NCBI GenBank assembly: GCA_050246115.1
Contig: JBFWWP010000017.1
Span: 67,038 to 131,037, forward strand
Length of the DNA: 64,000 nucleotides
Source of the DNA: JBFWWP01 sp050246115
GTDB taxonomy: Bacteria; Planctomycetota; UBA8108; UBA1146; JAJFFE01
Reading direction: 5' to 3'
This document shows positions 8,566-17,160 of the stretch, one piece after another; the first letter of the stretch is position 1; each line of letters opens with the position of its first letter. A program made the position numbers and the translations under genes. The notes beneath the pieces were generated by a model. The model made no database searches. It was not told where the DNA came from and worked only from the letters and a program-made list of their open reading frames with translations.

Positions 8566-9132
8566 ATGAAGCGGCAGGAAGGTTACACCCTCCTCGAGAT
8601 GTCGATCGCAGTGGCCGTGACCTCGCTCATGATCGCGCTGGTACTCAGCGTCGGTGTGGAAACCGTCGGCTTCGCGAGTTATGCGGACGAGGACTTCTCG
8701 GTTCAGTTCGAGGCCAACCGGGCGTTCGATCGGACCACCGAGATCTTGCGCAAGGTGGGTCGCAATACGGTCTCCGGCGTCACCTACCCTGCGATCTCAC
8801 CGGATGGTTCCGAGATCTCGTTCCGCGTGCTCCAGGACGCGGACGGGAACGGATACCCATTCGACGGCACGACCGGCGACCTCGAGTGGACGAGCGATGT
8901 CTTCACGATCCGGAGGGACGCCGCCGACGACACGCTGTACGTTTTCGACCAGTTCGGCAACCGCGTATGGACCCTGGGGCGCTACGTCGACGAAGTGCAG
9001 TTCGAGATGGTCGAACAGAACAACACTCTTGGAATCGACGAAGTCAGCGCCAGCATCTCGGCGAGTCACCTGGCCAACGACGGCAACGAGATTCGATACA
9101 CGGCTTCCGGCAGCATTCACATGCGCAATTGA
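8566..9132 (+). CDS. Type IV pilin-like / pseudopilin protein (PilW/PulJ-type)
   Basis: A 188-residue protein beginning MKRQEGYTLLEMSIAVAVTS. It has a very short leader with the prepilin cleavage site after Gly6 and the +5 glutamate, followed by a hydrophobic helix (LMIALVLSVGVETVGFA). The C-terminal domain has the ITFRV/WTLGRYVDEVQFE-type strands common in PilW/PulJ-like minor pilins. The ATG at 8566 is preferred to the overlapping GTG at 8554 because GAGGAG is placed well and the leader is the expected size. It lies between two genes of the same class, all on the plus strand, with gaps of 8 and 9 bp. Confidence 0.8.
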   Translation: MKRQEGYTLLEMSIAVAVTSLMIALVLSVGVETVGFASYADEDFSVQFEANRAFDRTTEILRKVGRNTVSGVTYPAISPDGSEISFRVLQDADGNGYPFDGTTGDLEWTSDVFTIRRDAADDTLYVFDQFGNRVWTLGRYVDEVQFEMVEQNNTLGIDEVSASISASHLANDGNEIRYTASGSIHMRN

Positions 9133-9141
9133 GAGAGGCGA

Positions 9142-10767
9142 ATGACCATGTCGACTCGAATCGCAGGAGGACGAGAGCAGGGAGCGGTCTTGCTCCTTGC
9201 CATCATCTTCACCTTCGTCATAGGACTGCTCGTGGCAGGCACGGTTACTACCTCGGTGAGCGAGTCCCGGAGCAGCATGTTCAGCATGAACCACGCGGAC
9301 GCCTTGGCCCGGGCCGAGGGCACGACCGAGGTGGCCCAGAAGCAGATGCTCGACGCTGTAGCGAACTTCTATAGTCCCTCGCTGTCAGGTTCGGTGACGC
9401 TCGCGGGGCAGAACTACACGTACGCCATCGCGCCGGCCGGCCCGAGCCTACAGGTCACCGATCTCGACGGCGTCACCCTGGTGATCCAGCCGTTCGAGAT
9501 CACCGCGGAAGCGCAGATCGAGAACGCCAGCGCCCGCGTCCAGCGCATCGCCGATCTCACGCTCACGCCGATCTTCCAGTACATGATCTTCTACGACGAC
9601 GATCTCGAGATTCTCCCCGGCCCAGCCATGACCCTCGGCGGGAGAGTGCACTCGAACGGCAGCATCTACATCGGCTCCGGGAACACTCTCACCGTCGACT
9701 CGAACTATCTGCGGGCGACTGGCGAGATCCTCCGGCAGCGGAAGAACGATGGCACTGCGACCGGCGGCACGATCGACATCAAGGTGTACGGGGACTCGTC
9801 CTTCGTGAACATGGCTTCCGGGATGGACTCGAGCAACGACGACTGGGTCAACTTGGCGCTCGACACGTGGGGCGGAACCGTTCAGAGCGGTGCGCACGGT
9901 GTGGCGGAAGTCGCGGCGCCGGCGATCGGCAGCATCAAAGCCTTCGACGACATGGGTGCTCCCGGCTACTACCACGACAGCGCAGACCTCGTGATCGTCG
10001 ACGGGCAGGCCTTCGACACCAACGGCAATGCCATTGTGCTGCCGGTCGGAGTGGTGCAGGAGCGCACCATGTTCGACGGGCGCGAGAACAAGACGATCAC
10101 CGTCACGGAGATCGATCTCGGTGCGCTGGCCTTGTCCGGGAACTTCCCGGCCAACGGCCTGATCTACTCCTACCGGACCGATGCCAGTAGCTCCCAGCCG
10201 AACGGAGTGCGACTGACGAACGGCGCCGAGCTCGCGGCTCCGTTGACGGTGGTCACCGAGGACCCGCTGTTCATTCACGGCGACTTCAACACCGTGAACA
10301 AGAAGGGCGCCGCGGTAATGGCCGATGCCGTGAATCTGCTGTCGAATGCGTGGGACGACTCGAAGGGGGCTGGGTCCTTGCCGACGGCAGCGAGCACGAC
10401 CTTCAACGTCGCCATGGTTACCGGCAACGTCCCGACCCCGGACGGCGGCGGCTCGTACTCGGGCGGCTTCGAGAACCTGCCGCGTTTCCACGAGAACTGG
10501 TCTGGGCGGACCTGCTCGATCCGCGGGTCGTTCATCAAGATCTTCGATAGTGAAATCGCCACGTCCCCCTGGGCGTATGGCGGCCAAGTCTACACCGCGC
10601 CGGTGCGCGACTGGCAATACGATCCTGACCTCAACGACCTCGGCAATCTCCCGCCGTTCACGCCGAACGCGGTCTACTTCCGTCGGGTCCTGTGGAGCGA
10701 CTTCGTCCCGGTGCCGTTCACAGCGGGTCCGGCGGCAGTCGTCGACGAGGACCCTCTCGGCGGGTAG
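9142..10767 (+). CDS. PilX-like pilus assembly protein, large
   Basis: A 541-residue protein with a basic start followed by a membrane segment (AVLLLAIIFTFVIGLLVAGTV, residues 14-34). It then has a helix rich in Ser/Glu/Ala (SVSESRSSMFSMNHADALARAEG), the layout of PilX N-terminal regions. The rest is an exported beta-rich domain with GGRVHSNGSIYIGSGNTL near residue 170 and FIHGDFNTVNKKGAAVMAD near 375, motifs common in predicted pilus-tip proteins of Gram-negative bacteria. It lacks the canonical G-F/E+5 prepilin site. It is the third gene of the pilin-like run and ends before a 12-bp hairpin. A role as tip or priming protein is inference. Confidence 0.7.
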   Translation: MTMSTRIAGGREQGAVLLLAIIFTFVIGLLVAGTVTTSVSESRSSMFSMNHADALARAEGTTEVAQKQMLDAVANFYSPSLSGSVTLAGQNYTYAIAPAGPSLQVTDLDGVTLVIQPFEITAEAQIENASARVQRIADLTLTPIFQYMIFYDDDLEILPGPAMTLGGRVHSNGSIYIGSGNTLTVDSNYLRATGEILRQRKNDGTATGGTIDIKVYGDSSFVNMASGMDSSNDDWVNLALDTWGGTVQSGAHGVAEVAAPAIGSIKAFDDMGAPGYYHDSADLVIVDGQAFDTNGNAIVLPVGVVQERTMFDGRENKTITVTEIDLGALALSGNFPANGLIYSYRTDASSSQPNGVRLTNGAELAAPLTVVTEDPLFIHGDFNTVNKKGAAVMADAVNLLSNAWDDSKGAGSLPTAASTTFNVAMVTGNVPTPDGGGSYSGGFENLPRFHENWSGRTCSIRGSFIKIFDSEIATSPWAYGGQVYTAPVRDWQYDPDLNDLGNLPPFTPNAVYFRRVLWSDFVPVPFTAGPAAVVDEDPLGG

Positions 10768-10848
10768 GCCGGGCCACCAAGCCCGTGGGTCGGAAGGGGA
10801 GCGCGAGCTGGCCCCAGGTCCCAGGAAGTGCAAAAAGCAGAGTGTTCC

Positions 10849-10880
10849 GGCCACGGAAGGAGTTGCTTCCTTCCGTGGCC
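10849..10880. terminator. Bidirectional hairpin terminator
   Basis: Bases 10849-10860 (GGCCACGGAAGG) pair perfectly over 12 bp with 10869-10880 around an 8-nt loop. It sits between the ends of the plus-strand pilin-like genes and the minus-strand phosphoesterase gene, where a shared terminator is expected. Confidence 0.75.
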
Positions 10881-10930
10881 GCGTTCGTTGGAGAGCGCTG
10901 CCCGAAACGGGCTCGCTCGCTGCCCGGGCC

Positions 10931-12877
10931 TCAGAACGTCGCGCCGACGATGCTCGCAGCCCCCCGGAGCTCTGCGTGGCCGGCGTTCTGGCTGTGGTCC
11001 GGGGCAAACGGTCCGAGGGCTCGGTCGAAGTGAAGGAGCAGCAGCGTGCGCTCGTCGACCGGGTGCGTGCGCTCGGGCGTGAAGTCGACCGTGTAGCGCG
11101 CCGTGCTCGAGATCCGCACTTCGTCGATCCGCCCACAGAAGAACTCGTTGGGGTCGCCCCGCCGCGTCGGTTCCGCACCGATGAAAAGCGGCAGCGTGTT
11201 GATCGTCCGGTCTCCTTGCGCCGGTCTCTCGGCAACCACCCTGCCGTTCACGAAGAGCCGTACCCGGGTCGCATCGAAGACCCCGGCAACATGGGTCCAT
11301 GCTCCTCCGGGAATGGGCTCTTGCGCGCGCGCCGTAACGTAGGCGCCGCCGAGGTGCACGCCGAAGGCCGGGCGGCCATCGGTCATGGCGAGGAAGTACT
11401 CGGAACTCTCACTCTTCGCGAGGATCGAGCGTTGCCCGTGGCTCTGGTCCGGCCAGATCCAAGCTTCGATCGCGAAGGCACCTTGGGGAGGTGAGCCAAA
11501 CGGACTCGCGACGGCGGCGCAGGCCTGTTTGCCGTCGAGCGCGAGCCACGCGTCGGCGGGCGCGAAGTCGTCGGCGATGACCTCGGTCAATACTGCAGCC
11601 GGCCGAACGACTCGGGACGGGAGCTGGATGCGAGCGTGCTCGGCGAGGTATGTAACCTCTTCGACGAACTCTGGTAGTGATCCTCCCGAGTCCCGCGGTC
11701 CCTCGCCCGCGAAAACGACTTCGCGTCGCGCGCCGGGTTCCAAGTACGCGTGGTGATGGTCCGGCCGTACGCGCCAGCCATTGCCGCGCGTGTCTACGCT
11801 CCATGCGACCTCGATGGGCCTCGTCGACGGGTTGTGGACCTCGAGCACGCACAGGCCACGGGCGCCGTCGCGTTCGATTCGCAGGGGGGCGCCGGCTCGC
11901 GCGATCGGCGCCTCCAAGACTTTGGCCACGTCGCGCAGGTACTCTTCCGACAACGTCCGCGGGTCGACGACCGCACCGACGGGAATCGCGGCGATGGAGA
12001 TTCCTTGCTCCCTCACAGTCACGATGTCGAAGTGCTGGAGGTAGCCGGCAGTGGGCGCCTCGTACTCTTTGCTGCCGCCGGTCGTGCCGAGGGTCACGTA
12101 CTCGATCCCGTCACGCACCCCGCCGTGGCGCATCTGGTGGATGTGGCCGGCGAAGACCGCGGTTACGTTGCCGGCCTCCGCGAGCACGGCGTGGACCCGG
12201 TCCCAGTTGGTGCCCTTGTAGTAGTCCGAGATCCACCGCGGGTGGTGCAGGAACACGAAGACGTGGCGGCGATCTCGATTGGCCGTGAGCGCCGAGCGCA
12301 ACCACGTGAGCTGTTCCTCGCTCATCTGGGTATGGCGGGCCTCCCGGAACCCCTTGGTGTTGGTGGCGCGGTCGCCTTCGTCGGAGTAGAGCACGATGAA
12401 AGCCGCAGACTTGTGGGCGAACCAGTACCAGAGCGGGCCGAAGTGCGTCTCGTAGTTGACCTCGTGTTCGCCGACCGGCTTGTCGTCGCCGCGCCAGTAG
12501 ACGTCGTGGTTGCCCGCGACCGGAAACCACGGGCGCCGCAACCCCTCCAGGATGCGCTTGAAGTCCTGCATCTCGGTCAGCCACTGCGCGGTGTCGTTGT
12601 AGCCCGGGACCAGGTCACCGACGGTCATGATGAGATCGGGATCGAGAAGGTTGACGTCCTTTACGGCTTGTTCGAGGACCAGGAGTCCCTCCGGTGGTCC
12701 CGTGGTCCGGTCCCCGAACACGGCGAAGTGCCAGACGCCTTCCTCTTTCGGCAGCGGCAGCCGTTGGGCGCCGAGGGGGCGGTCGGTGTGGACATGCTGC
12801 GCACGGGCCGTGCTGTCGCCGATGATCACACCGACGCCCAAGGTAGCGAGCGCAAGCCAAGTGAGCCGATGGGACAT
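10931..12877 (-). CDS. Exported calcineurin-like metallophosphoesterase with LamG-like domain
   Basis: A 648-residue secreted protein. The signal peptide is RLTWLALATLGVGVII...ARA. The metallophosphoesterase domain carries the binuclear metal motifs in order: FGDRTTG, VGDLVPGYND, GNHDVYW, HHPRW and GHIHQMRHGG. It is followed by an Ig-like stretch near residues 340-440 and a C-terminal LamG/concanavalin-like domain (AIEAWIWPDQSHGQRSILAK, WTHVAGVFDATRVRLFVNG, GRIDEVRIS). The start at 12877 has GGAGGAG upstream; an extra 25 codons before it are not supported. The substrate could be a phosphodiester or nucleotide outside the cytoplasm. It follows the ABC importer genes on the same strand with a 181-bp gap, so co-regulation is uncertain. 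Confidence 0.85.
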   Translation of the reverse strand: MSHRLTWLALATLGVGVIIGDSTARAQHVHTDRPLGAQRLPLPKEEGVWHFAVFGDRTTGPPEGLLVLEQAVKDVNLLDPDLIMTVGDLVPGYNDTAQWLTEMQDFKRILEGLRRPWFPVAGNHDVYWRGDDKPVGEHEVNYETHFGPLWYWFAHKSAAFIVLYSDEGDRATNTKGFREARHTQMSEEQLTWLRSALTANRDRRHVFVFLHHPRWISDYYKGTNWDRVHAVLAEAGNVTAVFAGHIHQMRHGGVRDGIEYVTLGTTGGSKEYEAPTAGYLQHFDIVTVREQGISIAAIPVGAVVDPRTLSEEYLRDVAKVLEAPIARAGAPLRIERDGARGLCVLEVHNPSTRPIEVAWSVDTRGNGWRVRPDHHHAYLEPGARREVVFAGEGPRDSGGSLPEFVEEVTYLAEHARIQLPSRVVRPAAVLTEVIADDFAPADAWLALDGKQACAAVASPFGSPPQGAFAIEAWIWPDQSHGQRSILAKSESSEYFLAMTDGRPAFGVHLGGAYVTARAQEPIPGGAWTHVAGVFDATRVRLFVNGRVVAERPAQGDRTINTLPLFIGAEPTRRGDPNEFFCGRIDEVRISSTARYTVDFTPERTHPVDERTLLLLHFDRALGPFAPDHSQNAGHAELRGAASIVGATF

Positions 12878-13058
12878 CGCGGACTCCTCCCGAGAAACGA
12901 TCCCCTGTGCGTCACGCGCACCGCAGCGCGGGCGCCCCGCGGCGCCTCGCACGAAGAGGCGCGCTCCGCGCCGCGAAGGGAAGCTGGCAAAGACGAAGAT
13001 GCGAGCAAGAGTCGATCAAGCGTTCGGTTCGTCGGACGACTCGCGAGGGGACGTGACG

Positions 13059-13928
13059 TCAGGCCCGCATCTTCGGATCCAATGCGTCGCGGAGCCCGTC
13101 CCCGAACAGATTGAATCCCAGGAGCGTGATCATGATGGCTAGCCCGGGAAAGACCCCCATCCACGACATCTCGATCCAGTAGTCCTTCGAATCCACCAGC
13201 ATGCGACCCCAAGTCGGAGCTGGCGGCGGGAGGCCGACTCCCAAGAACGAGAGCCCCGCCTCGGCCAGGATGTTCCCGGCAACCATGAGAGTGCTCACCA
13301 CCACGATGGGGCCCATGCAATTGGGCAGGATGTGACGCACGAGGATGAACACTGGCGATTGGCCCAGGGCACGCGCGGCCAGCACGTACTCGGACTCCCG
13401 GAGGGTGATCACTTGCCCACGGACGATCCGCGCGATGCCGGGCCAACCGACGAGTCCAAGGGCCGCGAAGACCACCCCTTCCGTTTGGCGCTCGAAGGTG
13501 GCCAAGATCCCGATGGCGAGGAGCAAGCTCGGGAATGCGAAGAAAGTGTCGGTCACGCGCGAGAGGATCCAGTCGATGGTGCCGAGGAAGAAGCCGGAGA
13601 GGCTGCCGATCAGTACGCCGAGGATCACGGCTACCGAGGTGCCGATGGCGCCGACCCGCAGCGAGAATCCAGCCCCGTGGATCAGTCGCGATAGGACGTC
13701 GCGACCCGCCTCGTCCGTGCCGAGCCAATGGGCGGGGTGTGCACCGGGGGCTACACGGAAGGCGTCGGCAGCGCCTCGTTCGTGCGGGTCGTGGGGAGCC
13801 AGCCACTCCGGAAAGGTACCGACGATCACGACCACGAGCACGATCGACAGTCCGACGACTGCCAGTCGATTGCGCAGCAACCGGCGCACTGCGAGCCGGA
13901 GCGGAGACGATCCCTTGCCGCGAGCCAT
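13059..13928 (-). CDS. Peptide/nickel-type ABC transporter permease (DppC/OppC family)
   Basis: A 289-residue inner-membrane permease with about six hydrophobic segments, starting with LAVVGLSIVLVVVIVGTFP. The typical DppC loop HWLGTDEAGRDVLSRLIHGAG is present, as is the EAA-type motif in REYVLAARALGQSP form (SEYVLAARALGQSPVFI). It ends FGDGLRDALDPKMR, as family members do. Its ATG overlaps the TAA of the DppB-like gene by one base (TAATG), with GGGAGGGG as ribosome site. It works as a heterodimer with that protein to import oligopeptides or related solutes. The usual ATPase genes (DppD, DppF) do not follow; a phosphoesterase gene does. Confidence 0.93.
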   Translation of the reverse strand: MARGKGSSPLRLAVRRLLRNRLAVVGLSIVLVVVIVGTFPEWLAPHDPHERGAADAFRVAPGAHPAHWLGTDEAGRDVLSRLIHGAGFSLRVGAIGTSVAVILGVLIGSLSGFFLGTIDWILSRVTDTFFAFPSLLLAIGILATFERQTEGVVFAALGLVGWPGIARIVRGQVITLRESEYVLAARALGQSPVFILVRHILPNCMGPIVVVSTLMVAGNILAEAGLSFLGVGLPPPAPTWGRMLVDSKDYWIEMSWMGVFPGLAIMITLLGFNLFGDGLRDALDPKMRA

Positions 13929-14887
13929 TAACCCCTCCCGAGGCGAATGCGTGGGTCGAGCACCGCATACAGCAGGTCGACCAGCAGGTTCACCAGCACG
14001 AAGACCAGTGCCATGAATAGAATACCCCCGGTGATCACGAAGCGGTCCCGCTGTTGGATCGCGGTGACGACCTCACGCCCCAGTCCTGGCAATGAGAACA
14101 CCGACTCGGTCAAGACCGCGCCGACCAGCAAGTACGCGAACGAGTTGCCGATCACCGTGACGATCGGAATCGACGCGTTGCGGAGCGCATGGCGCACGAC
14201 GACGGCCCAGCTCCCGAGCCCTTTGGAGCGGGCGGTTCGGATGAAGTCCTGCGTGAGCACGTCGAGCATGGCGGAGCGCGTGAGTCGAGCGATCGTGGCC
14301 GAGAAGACGAGTCCAAGGGTGAGTGACGGCAGAATGTACGATGGGAGCTGCGCGAAGAAGCCGTCACCCTGGATGCCGGTGAGAGCGCGCCCGCCGAACA
14401 TGGACGCGAGCGTGGGGGCCACGAAAATGACCATCATGATTCCGAGCCAGAAAACCGGCATCGAGACGCCCACCACCGCGAACAGCATGGCCGCGTAGTC
14501 CAGCCATGTGCGACTCTTGACGGCAGAGATCACCCCGGCCACCACGCCGATCACCGACGCGATCAAGGTGCCGAAGACAGCCAGCCGAAACGTCACCGAG
14601 AAGGCCCCCAGGATGATGCTCCGCACCGGGGTGCCGGACTTGACGTCCGACTCGCCGAAATCGAGTAGCGCCGCATTCTTCAGATAGCGCACGTACTGCG
14701 TGAAGAACGGGTCGAGGTAGCCCCGCTCACGGTTGTACGCCTCGACCATCACCGGGTCGGCCTGTTGACCCAACCGGATGCGCCCAGGATCGCCCGGGAT
14801 GTTCGCGTTCAGCGTGAACACCAGCAGCGTGACCAGCAGGATTACCGGGATGACTCCCAACAGCCGGCGAACCACATAGGTGAGCAT
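13928..14887 (-). CDS. Peptide/nickel-type ABC transporter permease (DppB/OppB family)
   Basis: A 319-residue membrane protein with the family N-terminus MLTYVVRRLLGVIPVILLVT and a large periplasmic loop (NIPGDPGRIRLG...). The core permease segments include VGVSMPVFWLGIMMVIFVA, the EAA loop DFIRTARSKGLGSWAVVVRHALRNA, and the C-terminus VNLLVDLLYAVLDPRIRLG. The ATG at 14887 is chosen because the protein then begins exactly as the family does; an upstream extension runs back into the binding-protein gene. It starts 8 bp after the binding-protein stop and overlaps the DppC-like gene, so the three form one operon. Confidence 0.93.
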   Translation of the reverse strand: MLTYVVRRLLGVIPVILLVTLLVFTLNANIPGDPGRIRLGQQADPVMVEAYNRERGYLDPFFTQYVRYLKNAALLDFGESDVKSGTPVRSIILGAFSVTFRLAVFGTLIASVIGVVAGVISAVKSRTWLDYAAMLFAVVGVSMPVFWLGIMMVIFVAPTLASMFGGRALTGIQGDGFFAQLPSYILPSLTLGLVFSATIARLTRSAMLDVLTQDFIRTARSKGLGSWAVVVRHALRNASIPIVTVIGNSFAYLLVGAVLTESVFSLPGLGREVVTAIQQRDRFVITGGILFMALVFVLVNLLVDLLYAVLDPRIRLGRG

Positions 14888-14895
14888 CGGCTGAC

Positions 14896-16614
14896 CTACG
14901 GTGATTCCGGTTCGATGGCGACTTCGTGCCAGGGGACGAACGCCAGACTCACATCGTCGTCCATGCCCGAGGGGTGCAGGTTCTTGACGTACGGCTTGCG
15001 TAGGATGACTTCCTTCTGGAAGGTCAAGAACAGCCACGGAACGTCCTGGAGCACCTGCTCTTCGGCCTGACGGAGGAAGCCCATGCGCAGCGCTGGGTCG
15101 GTCTCTGCGTACGACTGGTTGATCAGTTCGTCGACGACGGGGTTGTCGTAGAACGTCACGTTTCCGCGCGGCCCCTTGTTGCTCGAGTGAAAGAGCGAGA
15201 ACAAGAAGGTCTCGGGGTCCGGGTAGTCGGCAACCCACCCGAGTCGAAAGAACGCCGGCTCACCGGCGTCGGTCGCTTTGATGAAGGCCGCCCAGTCGAG
15301 TTGCTTCAGTTCGATCGGGATTCCGACGCGGGCTAGATCCTGTTGGACGGTCTGCGCGATCAGGGCGTTGTCTCCCTGAGAATTCAACCACAGTTGCACC
15401 GGCGGAAGGCCGCGGCCCTCGGGATAGCCGGCCTCCGCCAGAAGTTCCCGAGCCTTGGCGACATCCTGCTTGAAGACAGGTCGGGAAGCGTCGTGCCCCA
15501 ACGTTCCCGGGGGCAGAATGCCATTGGCAGGTGTGTACCGCCCTTCGAGCACATTGTTGCAGAGATGCTCGCGATCCACCGCGTAGTTGATCGCCAACCT
15601 CAGCTTGCGCGCGCGCTCGTCCTGGCGACCGGCATAGGGACTACCGTCCTTCTCGAGGTTGAACCCGTAGTACAGGACCGTGAGTTGCGGCCACTCCAGC
15701 ACCTCTTCCGACCGGTTCGAGTTCTTCCACCTCTGGTACATGCCCGACGTGACGTCACAGAGATCCAAGTTGCCCGCCTCGTATTCCTTTTGGCGAGCGA
15801 GCGACTCTTGGATGACGCGGAGCGCCATTCCCGCGAGTTTCGGTTTGCCGAGGAAGTAGTCGTCGAAGCGTTCCAGGCGTAGGACATCGTTCTCGCGCCA
15901 CTCGACGAGGCGAAACGGGCCGGTGCCGACGGGCTGGCGCGAGAACTTGTCGCCCTTGGCCTCGATCACCTCGCGCGGTACCACGGCTGCGTTGGTCATC
16001 GCCATGAGATAGAGGAAGGTCGAGTACGGCTTGTTGAGTGTGATGACTACTCGGTGCGGATGCGGGGTCTCGATTCCCGTGATCTCGGTGAACGTGCCTT
16101 GTAGCGATGACTGACGTGCGGCCTCAGCCCCGAAGATGGGCTCGATGACGTTGAAGCGCTTGGACACCGTGGTCGCCAGTCGCGACAGGGAGTACTTGAC
16201 GTCCTGCGCCACCAACTCGCGCCCGTGGTGGAACTTGACCCCGCGACGGAGGGTGAAGGTGTAGACGCGCCCGTCTGGCGAGACCTCGGGCATGGTTTCG
16301 GCCAAGCTGGGAACCAACGCGAGTTGCTCGTCGTAGGCGACGAGCGTATTGAAGATGCGCGCGCCGATCCCGTGCGAAGTCGTGTCCGAGATCAAGATCG
16401 GGTCGAGGTCTGGCGGATTCGTCAGCAAGGGGAGACGGAGGTAGCCGTCCTGCGGGGGCTTCGAGACCGAGTTCCGTTCCGCGCGCGGGGCGGTCCCGGC
16501 GCTATTCCCCGGTCCCCCGGGAACCGGCGGCGACTGCGACCAGCAACCCACCAGGAGCAGCACGCTCGCGAGCCGTCCAACCCATCCCCTCGGTCCAAGG
16601 CACGTCCTCGGCAT
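14896..16614 (-). CDS. ABC transporter substrate-binding lipoprotein (SBP_bac_5, DppA/OppA type)
   Basis: A 572-residue solute-binding lipoprotein with the lipobox LLVGC at residues 20-24 after the hydrophobic stretch RLASVLLL. It has the family 5 features: DPILISDTTSHGIGARIFNTL, a LVPSLAETMPEVSPDGRVYTF motif (typical of peptide/nickel binding proteins), RRGVKFHHGRELVAQDVKYSL, and PVGTGPFRLVEW. It would capture oligopeptides or similar ligands outside the inner membrane and deliver them to the DppB/DppC-like permeases encoded directly downstream. AGGAGG upstream supports the ATG at 16614. The ligand cannot be read from the sequence. Confidence 0.92.
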   Translation of the reverse strand: MPRTCLGPRGWVGRLASVLLLVGCWSQSPPVPGGPGNSAGTAPRAERNSVSKPPQDGYLRLPLLTNPPDLDPILISDTTSHGIGARIFNTLVAYDEQLALVPSLAETMPEVSPDGRVYTFTLRRGVKFHHGRELVAQDVKYSLSRLATTVSKRFNVIEPIFGAEAARQSSLQGTFTEITGIETPHPHRVVITLNKPYSTFLYLMAMTNAAVVPREVIEAKGDKFSRQPVGTGPFRLVEWRENDVLRLERFDDYFLGKPKLAGMALRVIQESLARQKEYEAGNLDLCDVTSGMYQRWKNSNRSEEVLEWPQLTVLYYGFNLEKDGSPYAGRQDERARKLRLAINYAVDREHLCNNVLEGRYTPANGILPPGTLGHDASRPVFKQDVAKARELLAEAGYPEGRGLPPVQLWLNSQGDNALIAQTVQQDLARVGIPIELKQLDWAAFIKATDAGEPAFFRLGWVADYPDPETFLFSLFHSSNKGPRGNVTFYDNPVVDELINQSYAETDPALRMGFLRQAEEQVLQDVPWLFLTFQKEVILRKPYVKNLHPSGMDDDVSLAFVPWHEVAIEPESP

Positions 16615-17106
16615 TGACCTTCCTCCTACCCGGGTTCGCCCACATGGTGCACGAGCACTGGGAGCAACGTGCCCACGCCGACGGACCGTCGGGGCTCGAG
16701 CCGTTCGATTCGACGCGGCACCGGTCGTTCGCCGCCCGGCCCTGCGGTCGGCTGCGCACCATACCGGACCCGGTTCGGGCGCCCAAGACGATTCCGGCGA
16801 GCGGCGCTGCGGATTCGGTCAGCGCGCAGTGACGGATCACCCGGAAACCGAGCCCGGACGATTCATGCGGCGTCGGTGGAGAAGGGGCAAGGAGGTTGCT
16901 CACGGTGTCGTTCGATTCGCCAATGGCGAATCGCGCTCCGCGGCGTCGAGTTCGATCCTCCACGGGGTGTTGCGCCCCGCCTCCAGTCGAACTCGACGCA
17001 ACGGCTTGTCCTCGCCGCCCTTGCACAGTCTCGGGTCAGCGGACACGAAGCGCCCGGGCGGGGAACCGTGGTTGGAGGGATGGGTTGGGAAGCGGTGAGC
17101 GAAGTC
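16615..17106. other. Intergenic region with two perfect hairpins
   Basis: There is no convincing gene here. Two inverted repeats stand close together. The first is CGATTCGCC at 16913-16921 pairing with 16925-16933 around AAT. The second is a 13-bp perfect pair at 16943-16955 (GCGTCGAGTTCGA) and 16987-16999, enclosing a smaller GGGG/CCCC stem. The region lies upstream of the binding-protein gene and downstream of the MamK-like gene, both minus strand. It could be a structured leader, a terminator complex or a small RNA. Confidence 0.45.
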
Positions 17107-17145
17107 CGTGCCTTCCCGCGCTCGGTTGCGGGCGGGGAAGGCACG
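17107..17145 (-). terminator. Hairpin after the MamK-like gene
   Basis: CGTGCCTTCCCGC at 17107-17119 pairs with 17132-17145 over 13 bp with one bulged base, 16 bp beyond the stop codon of the actin gene at 17161. No U-run follows on the minus strand. Confidence 0.6.
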
Positions 17146-17160
17146 GTGTTCCAGAAGTCT

